NCBI GenBank assembly: GCA_041538185.1
Contig: JBGORM010000003.1
Coordinates: forward strand, 186,001-250,000
DNA: 64,000 bases
Origin: Melioribacteraceae bacterium 4301-Me
GTDB taxonomy: Bacteria > Bacteroidota > Ignavibacteria > Ignavibacteriales > Melioribacteraceae
Direction: 5' to 3'
Positions 47,013 to 54,122 of the stretch are shown in pieces (position 1 is the stretch's first letter; each line of letters begins with the position of its first letter). The notes under the pieces were generated by a model, which saw only the letters and a program-made list of their open reading frames with translations, was not told where the DNA came from and did no database searches. The translations under genes and the position numbers were made by a program.

Positions 47013-47468
47013 TTATTTGTTTATGTCTGTATTTGGGGTATAAAATTCATCATCATTTTTATCGATTTGCTTATTGATTCTTGATGAAAAATGACCATGC
47101 TTTGTATTTGAGCTTTTTTTATTTGAGAGGTCCTTGATAACTTGCATTCGTTCACTATTAATGTTTACCTCTTGTTCTGAATTTTTTTTACTCTTTTCAT
47201 CTCTATTTTTTTCCTGTTTGCCAATTTCTATTTTCTTCTCTGCGTGTAAGATTTGTCTATTTTGGTCATGCTCAATTTTGTTTGCGGCAGATTTATGTTC
47301 ATGCACAATTTGTTTTTGTATAATATTTTGAGGAGCAGATGTGCCAAGATTTTCTTGGTTTGTGTGAGCATGTTTCTTTTTATAAGAAAGGTAAGATATA
47401 CCAATTGCTATTACAGCAAGAAACACAAAAGTTATTAATGCAACGTAAGCATAATTAATTAATTCCAT
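47013..47468 (-). CDS. Small membrane-anchored His-rich protein
   Basis: A 151-residue protein with one N-terminal membrane helix (YAYVALITFVFLAVIAIGISYLSY), a Lys/His-rich linker (KKKHAHTNQ, VHEHKSAANKIEHDQ) and a low-complexity charged tail. The tail contains NSERMQVIKDLSNKKSS. It ends 12 bp before the HMA-AraC gene, so it is likely in the copper operon. The C-terminal RMxVIxDL and the SYLSYK end of the helix are echoed in the next gene upstream (47722-48183). I know no family for it; metal binding through the histidines is inference. Confidence 0.6.
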   Translation of the reverse strand: MELINYAYVALITFVFLAVIAIGISYLSYKKKHAHTNQENLGTSAPQNIIQKQIVHEHKSAANKIEHDQNRQILHAEKKIEIGKQEKNRDEKSKKNSEQEVNINSERMQVIKDLSNKKSSNTKHGHFSSRINKQIDKNDDEFYTPNTDINK

Positions 47469-47721
47469 AAAAAAATATAGTTTTTAAATAAAAATATAAT
47501 AAAAGAAATACTAAACTGAAGGATTTCAAATTCATTATTAAAGCGGGATAATTTTTCCCCTTGATTAACTTCTTTTATTGCTCATGAATTGATTGTTATA
47601 TTATATTGTTCAGATTTAGTGTGATCTTATTCTTTCGAATAAAACGTACTCAGCATTGAAGGTTAAATTTCTACTTTATTTTGTCAGAAGTATTGATTGG
47701 AAACTAAATTTATTTTCTTTG

Positions 47722-48183
47722 CTAATCATTGTCGTAAAAGCTAAACATGTTTACATTAGAAATATTATTTGAGTGAATATCAAGTCTATTTCTCTTTTTA
47801 TAAGAGGTATCCTTGTAATTAATTTCATTTAAAATTTTCATTCTGTCTTCGCTATAAGTTGGCTTATTTTTAATAATATTATGTGAGGCAAATCTTTTTC
47901 TCTCACTATATTTGTACTCATTACTTCTTTGGCTGTTTCTATCATCGTAGTAATACTGCTGTTCGTGATAGTGTACTTTTTTAGGGGTAGCAGAATCATA
48001 ATTTGGTGCTAAATTTTTTAATAACTCAACTGATTTATAATTAGCAATTTCATTTTTGTATTTCATAGCTGGGTTCAGCTTTTCGCCTTTTAGCTTAAAG
48101 GCTAAATACGAAAAGAAAATAATTATTAGCATTAAAGCGGCGAACAACAAAACGCTTGTATATATTATTGGTAGTAAAGTCAT
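47722..48183 (-). CDS. Small membrane-anchored protein, relative of the 47013 gene
   Basis: A 153-residue protein from the ATG at 48183, which has GGAG 7 bp upstream; the in-frame TTG at 48195 overlaps that site and is less likely. One N-terminal membrane helix (IYTSVLLFAALMLIIIFFSY) ends in SYLAFKLKGEK, similar to SYLSYKKK in the neighbour. The rest is polar, with a HYHEQQYYYDD patch and the tail SEDRMKILNEINYKD, like SERMQVIKDL in the neighbour. Gene length, layout and both motifs suggest a diverged paralogue. Function unknown. Confidence 0.6.
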   Translation of the reverse strand: MTLLPIIYTSVLLFAALMLIIIFFSYLAFKLKGEKLNPAMKYKNEIANYKSVELLKNLAPNYDSATPKKVHYHEQQYYYDDRNSQRSNEYKYSERKRFASHNIIKNKPTYSEDRMKILNEINYKDTSYKKRNRLDIHSNNISNVNMFSFYDND

Positions 48184-48195
48184 TTTTTTCTCCAA

Positions 48196-48511
48196 AGTTC
48201 GCTTTTATAACGCAATATGCGTACCAAAAAAATGTTGGTAATTTTGATTGCTTTATTGTGCAAAGTGTAGCTTATGTGTCTGATATTGATACAATCTTAT
48301 TGAAACGTTCTAATTTAAGAAGATTATTTGAAGGAGACAGAAAATTGCTTATCTTATTTAGAAACAACAAATTAGAATATATCACAAATTGGAAAAGTAA
48401 ATTATTTTTGATATCTTTTAGTCCGAAATATGTTAACAAACTTGCTTGCAGTTAGCAAGTTATTGAGTTTTTATTCATTCAAGAAATTACTTAAATAAAC
48501 AGAGGAATTAA
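48196..48511. other. Divergent promoter region between the copper operon and HU (316 bp)
   Basis: It should contain the promoters for both directions. A hairpin AAACTTGCT-TGCAGTT-AGCAAGTT (48438-48461) followed by ATTGAGTTTTT lies about 50 bp before the HU start; it may be a leader hairpin or terminator. An open frame on the plus strand (48156-48455) is not convincing as a gene. Confidence 0.45.
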
Positions 48512-48823
48512 ATGACGAAAGCAGATATTGTTGAAATAGTTGCAACTGGTACTGGGTTAACAAAGTTAGAGACTGAAGCTATTATTGAGGGTTTTTTAAA
48601 TACAGTTATTCAATCTCTAAAAGAAGGGAAAGGAATTGAAATAAGAGGTTTTGGAAGTTATAAAGTTAAAAAAAAGAAAGCTCGTTATGCGCGAAACCCC
48701 AGAACTGGTGAAAAAGTGTATGTAGAAGAACATTACGTGCCAGTTTTTAAATTTTCTAAAGATTTCAAATCTGCTGTAGACCAAGGCATGAAATTAACTT
48801 TGCAAAAAGAAGAGTCTAATTGA
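48512..48823 (+). CDS. HU/IHF-family DNA-binding protein
   Basis: A 103-residue histone-like protein. It begins MTKADIVEIVATGTGLTKLET, has the family signature GIEIRGFGSYKVKKKKARYARNP split around the beta-arm, then RTGEKVYVEEHYVPVFKFSKDFK. The RNPRTGE stretch with proline at the arm tip is the DNA-intercalating part. It bends and compacts DNA as a dimer. Whether it is HU or IHF alpha cannot be settled. A GAGGAA site lies upstream of the ATG. Confidence 0.92.
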   Translation: MTKADIVEIVATGTGLTKLETEAIIEGFLNTVIQSLKEGKGIEIRGFGSYKVKKKKARYARNPRTGEKVYVEEHYVPVFKFSKDFKSAVDQGMKLTLQKEESN

Positions 48824-48883
48824 AAAGCTTTTGGTACAATTTTAATTTATTGGAGACTTCGTTAAACACTGGTCGAATAATTT

Positions 48884-49618
48884 ATGGTTAACAATGAAAA
48901 AAACAATTTTACAGTTTGTACAAACTGTGGTCAGAGTAACGAAATAGATGCTAAATTTTGTAAAAATTGCGGCAAGCCATTAAGCAAATCTATAAAAGGC
49001 AAAAAGTCATCTAAAGCCAAAAAAGAAATTGAGCTTAAAGAAAACAAGCCACAACTTATATTATCAACCACAAAATTAGTTTATTTAACTTTTTCGCTGT
49101 TGATTGTCGGTTTTGCTATTTTATTCTTTTCCGGCACTTTTGATGTAGTAAGACCAAGTAAATCGACAGCTTCTAATAATTTTAATGAGATTCATAAAGG
49201 TGTTGACCTAAATAATATAAATGAGATAAAAAATTTGCAATCAATAGTAGATAAAAATCCAGAGGATTATGAAGCACTTTTAAAATTGGCGCATTTACAA
49301 AACGATTCTGGGTTATACGATGCAGCAATTCAAAACTATACTCGATATTTAAAGAAATATCCATCTGATGCAGATGTAAGAGTTGATATGGGGGTTTGTT
49401 ATTATCAGCTTGGCAAAATAGATGATGCAATTGATGCAATGGAAACAGCGCTAAAATATCAGCCTAAACATCAAATAGCTCACTTAAATCTTGGCATTGT
49501 AAATTTAGCTGCTGGCAATGTTGAGAAGGCAAAGGAGTGGTGGCAGAAGGCTGTTCAAATTAACCCAAATTCTGATGTAGGCAAAAAAGCGGCGGAATTA
49601 TTGAAATCACATAAATAG
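48884..49618 (+). CDS. Zinc-ribbon, single-TM, TPR protein
   Basis: A 244-residue protein with three parts. Residues about 11-33 form a zinc ribbon (CTNCGQSNEIDAKFCKNCGKP, two CxxC pairs). About 66-88 is a membrane helix (VYLTFSLLIVGFAILFFSG). About 115-240 holds three tetratricopeptide repeats (EDYEALLKLAHLQNDSGLYD, DVRVDMGVCYYQLGKIDDA, IAHLNLGIVNLAAGNVEKAKEWW). TPRs would lie outside the cytoplasmic membrane if the ribbon is inside. It may scaffold envelope complexes (inference). The stop overlaps the ribosome-binding site of the miniprotein gene that follows. Confidence 0.75.
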   Translation: MVNNEKNNFTVCTNCGQSNEIDAKFCKNCGKPLSKSIKGKKSSKAKKEIELKENKPQLILSTTKLVYLTFSLLIVGFAILFFSGTFDVVRPSKSTASNNFNEIHKGVDLNNINEIKNLQSIVDKNPEDYEALLKLAHLQNDSGLYDAAIQNYTRYLKKYPSDADVRVDMGVCYYQLGKIDDAIDAMETALKYQPKHQIAHLNLGIVNLAAGNVEKAKEWWQKAVQINPNSDVGKKAAELLKSHK

Positions 49619-49628
49619 GAGGAATGAT

Positions 49629-49724
49629 ATGCCTTGTGGTAGAAAAAGAAAACGTCATAAGATGGCCACACACAAGAGGAAAAAAAGGCTACGTAAGAAT
49701 CGTCATAAAAAGAAATTAAGATAA
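49629..49724 (+). CDS. 31-residue basic miniprotein, AURKAIP1/COX24 (bS22-type ribosomal) family
   Basis: ATG at 49629 gives a 31-residue protein in which more than half the residues are Lys or Arg (starts MPCGRKRKRHKMATHKRKKR and ends HKKKLR). It has an excellent ribosome-binding site (AGGAGG, 49617-49622, 6 bp from the ATG) that overlaps the preceding stop. The KRKRxKMxxHKxKKRxRKxR pattern matches the AURKAIP1/COX24 domain, known from mitochondrial and some bacterial small-subunit proteins. It likely binds rRNA. The gene is followed 8 bp later by tRNA-Thr, consistent with a translation-related transcript. It is too short for usual gene-length cut-offs. Confidence 0.8.
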   Translation: MPCGRKRKRHKMATHKRKKRLRKNRHKKKLR

Positions 49725-49732
49725 GACGAAAA

Positions 49733-49805
49733 GCCACCTTAGCTCAGTTGGTAGAGCAGCGCATTCGTAATGCGCGGGTCGGCGGTTCAAGTCCGCCAGG
49801 TGGCT
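49733..49805 (+). tRNA. tRNA-Thr (anticodon CGT)
   Basis: Acceptor GCCACCT pairs with AGGTGGC, with discriminator T. The D-arm is AGCTCAGTTGGTAGAGC. The anticodon stem GCGCA/TGCGC encloses TTCGTAA (anticodon CGT). The T-arm is GGCGG-TTCAAGT-CCGCC. CCA is not encoded. Confidence 0.97.
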
Positions 49806-49901
49806 CAAGCTACTTTTTTATTTTAACACAATTTTTTAAAGAAATTTTACTTGCGTAGTTACAAGCTTATAACCAATTTTAATTCATTTTCAAACTATAA
49901 T

Positions 49902-50211
49902 CATATCTGTCCAATATATTTTTTATTTCGTTCCTAAATGGACTTAATCTATTTATTTGTCCTTTATCCTAAAAATATTCTGTTCTGAGGGGACAATAAA
50001 GCTTTGATTATGCATAAACCAATGTAATCCCTTTAGGAATTATATAGTTATAGAATAATAAATATCAAACTGAAGTTAAAAGTCCCGTAGGGACGAGATA
50101 GGGATTGATTTACAAGACAAGTAGAATAGTCCAAAATCATGAAGTTTTCAAAATTTATTTGGTAATTCATCCCTTCGGGATTTGATTTCAAAATTATTTT
50201 GGACAGCAGTG
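49902..50211 (+). mobile_element. MITE-like element, copy 3 (310 bp)
   Basis: Begins CATATCTGTCC and ends GGACAGCAGTG exactly as copy 2. It is flanked by the perfect 8-bp direct repeat ACTATAAT (49894-49901 and 50212-50219). It is 3 bp shorter than the other copies. Internal palindromes include GTCCCGTAGGGAC (50082-50094) and ATCCCTTCGGGAT (50169-50181). Confidence 0.85.
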
Positions 50212-50260
50212 ACTATAATAGTAATTCCTAAAATTCATTTCCTTTTTGGATTTAGTTTAT

Positions 50261-50406
50261 CCCACTTTTACCCACTCAAATGCTTTGAGCTTTGCAGTGC
50301 TTACCTTATTCACCATTAAAAATTACTTAAAACTATTTTTTGTAAAAAAAATCTTGACAATCCATTAGAAAAACTGTTATTTTGCTATTAAGTGGGTAAA
50401 AGTGTT
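50261..50406 (+). promoter_or_regulatory. mraZ promoter with two putative MraZ operators
   Basis: A -35-like TTGACA (50354-50359) and a TATTTT box (50378-50383) are 18 bp apart. Just downstream is GTGGGTAAAAGTGTT (50392-50406). About 80 bp upstream of the -35, the opposite strand reads GTGGGTAAAAGTGGG (complement of 50261-50275). MraZ proteins bind repeats of TGGGN spaced by about five bases, so both are likely autorepression sites. Confidence 0.6.
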
Positions 50407-50431
50407 TAATTTTCCCAAATGGTGGTGAATA

Positions 50432-50881
50432 ATGTTTATAGGCAGCTTTAAATATTCGGTTGACTCAAAAGGTAGAGTTAGCATTCCAGCAAGATTCAGA
50501 AAGTACATTAATCCTGAAGCCAACGATACTTTTTTTATGACTAGGGGTATTGTTCAATGTATAGACATCTACCCTCAAGATTATTGGAAACAAGAAGTCT
50601 TACAAAGAATCGACCAGCTTGATGATTTTGATATTGAGGAATCTATTTTTAAACGTATGCTGTTAGAACTAGCCGCTGAGGATAAGCTCGACTCTCAGTC
50701 CAGATTGCTAATTCCAAGAAACTTACTTGAGTTTGCAGCTATTGAAAAGGATGTGTTAATATTAGGACAAAATAAAAAAATAGAAATTTGGAATCCTGAT
50801 ATTTATGAAGCACATAAAAAAGAAAACGAAAAGCCTTATGCAGAAATTGCAAAACAAGTTATGCAAAAAAGATTCAAATGA
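50432..50881 (+). CDS. mraZ: Transcriptional regulator MraZ
   Basis: A 149-residue protein with two MraZ/AbrB-like half-domains: GSFKYSVDSKGRVSIPARFRK at residues 4-24 and KLDSQSRLLIPRNLLEFA at about 87-104. MraZ forms ring-shaped oligomers and represses its own dcw operon. The gene heads a run of cell-wall and division genes. Its last 4 bp overlap rsmH (ATGA). Putative binding sites lie in the leader. Confidence 0.94.
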   Translation: MFIGSFKYSVDSKGRVSIPARFRKYINPEANDTFFMTRGIVQCIDIYPQDYWKQEVLQRIDQLDDFDIEESIFKRMLLELAAEDKLDSQSRLLIPRNLLEFAAIEKDVLILGQNKKIEIWNPDIYEAHKKENEKPYAEIAKQVMQKRFK

Positions 50882-51801
50882 TTTATCATGTTCCAGTATT
50901 GGTTGAAGAAAGTAAGAGATTACTTATTACTCGAAAAGAAGGAATATACTTCGATGGCACTATTGGCTACGGGGGACATTCGGAAAAGTTTTTAGAGATA
51001 CTAAGCAAAAAATCTAAACTTATTGGAACAGATAAAGATTACAATGCATTTAAATTTTGTGAAGAAAAATTTAAGAACGATAAAAGAGTTACAGTTTATC
51101 ATACAAGTTTTATTGATATCGATAAAATTTCTAAAATCGAGTTCATTGAAAAATATGATGGCATCTTTGCAGATTTAGGTGTTTCTTCTTTCCAATTGGA
51201 TAATCCGGAAGCCGGGTTTACTTTTAGAGAAGAAGCAAATCTTGATCTCAGGATGAACAAAAATCAAGGTGTTCCAGCCTCAGAAATTATAAATTTATTT
51301 TCTGAGAACGATCTAGCAAAGATTTTTTTCGATTACGGTGAAGAAAAAAATTCAAAAAAAATAGCCAGAGAAATCGTTAAAGCACGAAAGTTAAAGGCAA
51401 TTAAAACTACTGCAGAATTGAGATTTATTATAGAAAGAATAACTAATAGAAGATATTTAACGAAAACCCTCAGCAGAATATTTCAAGCACTTAGAATTTT
51501 TGTAAACAATGAGCTTGAAGAGTTAAAAATATTTTTGGAAAAATCTATTGACCTTTTAGCTATAGGTGGAAGAATGGTTGTGTTATCTTATCATTCATTA
51601 GAAGATAGAATTGTAAAGGAGAAATTTAAACTTGAAGCCAGTGATTGTATATGTCCACCCGGCACGCCTATTTGTGTATGTGGTAAAAAAAAACGTGTTA
51701 AAATATTGACACCAAAACCCATAGTAGCTCTTAAAAGTGAAATAGAAATTAACAAAAGAGCTAGAAGCGTTAAATTAAGAGCCATAGAAAAAATAGCTTA
51801 A
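50878..51801 (+). CDS. rsmH: 16S rRNA (cytosine1402-N4)-methyltransferase
   Basis: A 307-residue SAM-dependent enzyme. It starts IYHVPVLVEESKRLL and has the family's DGTIGYGGHSEKFL SAM-binding box (about 25-38), FADLGVSSFQLDNPEAGFTF, RIFQALRIFVNNELEEL and VLSYHSLEDRIVKEKF. It methylates N4 of C1402 in the ribosomal P site. It sits in the standard second place of the dcw cluster, overlapping mraZ by 4 bp. Confidence 0.95.
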   Translation: MIYHVPVLVEESKRLLITRKEGIYFDGTIGYGGHSEKFLEILSKKSKLIGTDKDYNAFKFCEEKFKNDKRVTVYHTSFIDIDKISKIEFIEKYDGIFADLGVSSFQLDNPEAGFTFREEANLDLRMNKNQGVPASEIINLFSENDLAKIFFDYGEEKNSKKIAREIVKARKLKAIKTTAELRFIIERITNRRYLTKTLSRIFQALRIFVNNELEELKIFLEKSIDLLAIGGRMVVLSYHSLEDRIVKEKFKLEASDCICPPGTPICVCGKKKRVKILTPKPIVALKSEIEINKRARSVKLRAIEKIA

Positions 51802-51805
51802 AAGT

Positions 51806-52117
51806 ATGTTACTGAAAAGAACAATTTTATTAATTGCGCTTGGATCATTTATACTGTTCGTATACGTTATGGTGTTTTCTGAAATAAAAAAACTAAATCT
51901 AAAAAAACTGAAACTTGCTGAACAACTATCCGAAAGAAAAAATAAAATAGAATTAATGAAAGTAGATGTTCAAAAATTATCTACCGAAGAAAGAATTGTA
52001 AAAATAGCTGAGGATTCTTTAGGACTTATAAGAGCTACTGAGCAATTTGAAGTTCTTTACCTTAACAGTAACCTTGTAAAACAAATTCAACGTGTTGTAA
52101 ATCAGAAATATGAATAA
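51806..52117 (+). CDS. ftsL: FtsL-like cell-division protein
   Basis: A 103-residue bitopic protein with one N-terminal membrane helix (TILLIALGSFILFVYVMVF) followed by a coiled coil (about 27-63) and a short C-terminal domain (RIVKIAEDSLGLIRATEQFEV). FtsL proteins are very variable. The identity rests on this layout and on position between rsmH and ftsI. The stop lies 8 bp inside ftsI, so the two are coupled. It would bridge FtsQ and FtsB in the divisome. Confidence 0.75.
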   Translation: MLLKRTILLIALGSFILFVYVMVFSEIKKLNLKKLKLAEQLSERKNKIELMKVDVQKLSTEERIVKIAEDSLGLIRATEQFEVLYLNSNLVKQIQRVVNQKYE

Positions 52118-54122
52118 TTCAAGAGTACTTTCAGTAATTCTTGTTGTCTTTTTAATAATAGGATTCCTTTTACAGAGATTATATCAGGTTCAGATTGTCA
52201 ATCACGACTACTATACTTTGGTAGCTGATAGACAACAAAATAAATATAGATTAATTAAGGCTGAACGGGGAATTATTAAAGACGCAAATGGCGAGGTAAT
52301 GAGTTTTACTAAGGACAATGTTTCCTTTTATGTGGATACCAGAATGATGAACGAAAAGAAAATAGACAAAATTTCTTCCTTGTTCTCTAAAGTTTTTCAC
52401 AAGGATAAGAACTACTACAAAAAATTAATATTAAATGGAGATAATAATGTATGTCTCGAAAAAAAAGTTACTATGGATTTAGCTCTTAGAATAAAAGATA
52501 CTACAATTGATGGTCTTTTTTATCAGGATGATTATACACGAGTTTACCCTTACGGAAGTCTTGCCTCACATTTGCTAGGTTTTGTTAACAATGAAATGGA
52601 AGGCGTAGCTGGGATTGAAAAGACTTACAACGATAAACTAGCTGGTGTTGACGGAAAATATTTAATTGAAAGAGACGTCGTAGGAAGACCTGTATCTGTA
52701 AATGACAATGTTTCACGTCCGCCAGTTCCAGGTGATAATATTATACTTACAATAAAAAGAAATTATCAAAAAATACTTGAAGAAGAATTGATTAATGGAC
52801 TTAAAAAATATGATGCTAAATCTGCTGTAGGAATTATAATGAACCCCAATAACAGTGAAATTTATGCGTTGGCTAATGTTCCTACATATGACCCTGCAAA
52901 CTATAATTTATTCGATGCAGATTCTCGTAGAAACAGAGCATTAACAGATACTTATGAACCAGGTTCTACTTTTAAATCATTTATTATGTCGATTCTTTTT
53001 AATAATAATCTTGTTAAAGAAGATGAAATAATAAATACAGAAAACGGAGAATATCAGTACAAAAGTGTAAAAATAAAGGATACACATAAATTTTCTAAGC
53101 TGACTGTAAAAGAGATTCTTGAACAATCTAGTAATATTGGCATGACCAAATTGTCTGAAAGAATAAATGATGAACTGCTTTATAAAAGTTTAAGGGATTT
53201 TGGTTTTGGTAATCCTACAGGAATTGATTTGCCCGGAGAAGCTTCTGGATTATTAAAAAAGCCAGACCAATTCTCTGGCTTAACTAAAGCATTTTTATCT
53301 TTTGGTTATGAAATTTCAGTAACTCCATTACAACTTATAACTGCTTACAGCGCTTTAATAAATGGTGGTTTTTTATTCCAACCTTATCTTGTAAAGTCAA
53401 TAACAGATTATAAGGGAAACTTAATTTATGAGAATCGCCCTGTTAAGGTGCGACAAGTAATTTCTGAAAATACTTCTGAGGAAATGAGAAAGTTACTTAT
53501 TGGCGTGGTAGAAGAAGGAACAGGCAGAGAAGCCAGATTTGATGATTTTCTCGTAGGTGGAAAAACCGGTACATCGCAAAAATTAATAAATAATTCTTAC
53601 TCCAATAATCAGTATAACTCATCATTTGTTGGATTTTTGCCAGCAGAAAACCCCCAATTGATTTGTCTCATCTTATATAATTCGCCTGCAGTTGGAAAGT
53701 ATGGCGGCTTGGTCGCTGCCCCAGTCTTTAAAAATGTTATGCAAAGAATTATTGAATCTGATGTGAACCTACTAAGAGAAAAAAAGAAGATTATTAGAGA
53801 TGAGAACCTGATAAATAATTTTATTACTTCAAAACAACTAAAAAGTAATACTGATTTTTTTGATGTGCCAGTTAAAAACAAAAGCTTAAAGAAAAATGAC
53901 AGTTTTAACTTTGCAAATAGAACTACTATGCCTAGCTTGTTAAATAAATCAATTAGAGATGCTATTTCAGTTATGAGTGAACTTGGAATTAGATACAAAA
54001 TTCTTGGTAGCGGTAAAGTTATCTCTCAAAGTATTATACCCGGTACGGCTATAAATAAAGATAGCATTTGCGTACTGCAGTGTGGAACTAATATAAAGTT
54101 CTCATCAATAAATTTAAATTAA
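52110..54122 (+). CDS. ftsI: Division-specific transpeptidase FtsI/PBP3 with PASTA domain
   Basis: A 670-residue class B penicillin-binding protein. It has an N-terminal membrane anchor (residues 6-26), a PBP dimerisation domain (about 50-215; RGIIKDANGEVM), and a transpeptidase domain with the active-site S286-TFK (EPGSTFKSF), the SSN motif (EQSSNIGM) and KTGTSQK. A C-terminal PASTA domain (about 607-665; TMPSLLNKSIRDAISVMSELG) is present. PASTA on the division transpeptidase is a Spo5D/PBP2x-like feature, also found in Bacteroidota-type lineages. It cross-links septal peptidoglycan with FtsW. murE starts on the next base after its stop. Confidence 0.94.
   Translation: MNNSRVLSVILVVFLIIGFLLQRLYQVQIVNHDYYTLVADRQQNKYRLIKAERGIIKDANGEVMSFTKDNVSFYVDTRMMNEKKIDKISSLFSKVFHKDKNYYKKLILNGDNNVCLEKKVTMDLALRIKDTTIDGLFYQDDYTRVYPYGSLASHLLGFVNNEMEGVAGIEKTYNDKLAGVDGKYLIERDVVGRPVSVNDNVSRPPVPGDNIILTIKRNYQKILEEELINGLKKYDAKSAVGIIMNPNNSEIYALANVPTYDPANYNLFDADSRRNRALTDTYEPGSTFKSFIMSILFNNNLVKEDEIINTENGEYQYKSVKIKDTHKFSKLTVKEILEQSSNIGMTKLSERINDELLYKSLRDFGFGNPTGIDLPGEASGLLKKPDQFSGLTKAFLSFGYEISVTPLQLITAYSALINGGFLFQPYLVKSITDYKGNLIYENRPVKVRQVISENTSEEMRKLLIGVVEEGTGREARFDDFLVGGKTGTSQKLINNSYSNNQYNSSFVGFLPAENPQLICLILYNSPAVGKYGGLVAAPVFKNVMQRIIESDVNLLREKKKIIRDENLINNFITSKQLKSNTDFFDVPVKNKSLKKNDSFNFANRTTMPSLLNKSIRDAISVMSELGIRYKILGSGKVISQSIIPGTAINKDSICVLQCGTNIKFSSINLN

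Larger units (their letters stand above)
49806..50431. other. Intergenic region before the dcw cluster (626 bp)
   Basis: Contains MITE copy 3 (49902-50211) with its duplications and then the mraZ promoter/operator region (50261-50406). The 90 bp after tRNA-Thr shows nothing I recognise. Confidence 0.6.

Noticed and set aside
48156..48455. 99-codon open frame on the plus strand upstream of HU
   Set aside because: It overlaps the start of the membrane-protein gene on the other strand, has no ribosome-binding site, resembles no family and reads as random AT-rich translation. It lies in the expected divergent promoter region.
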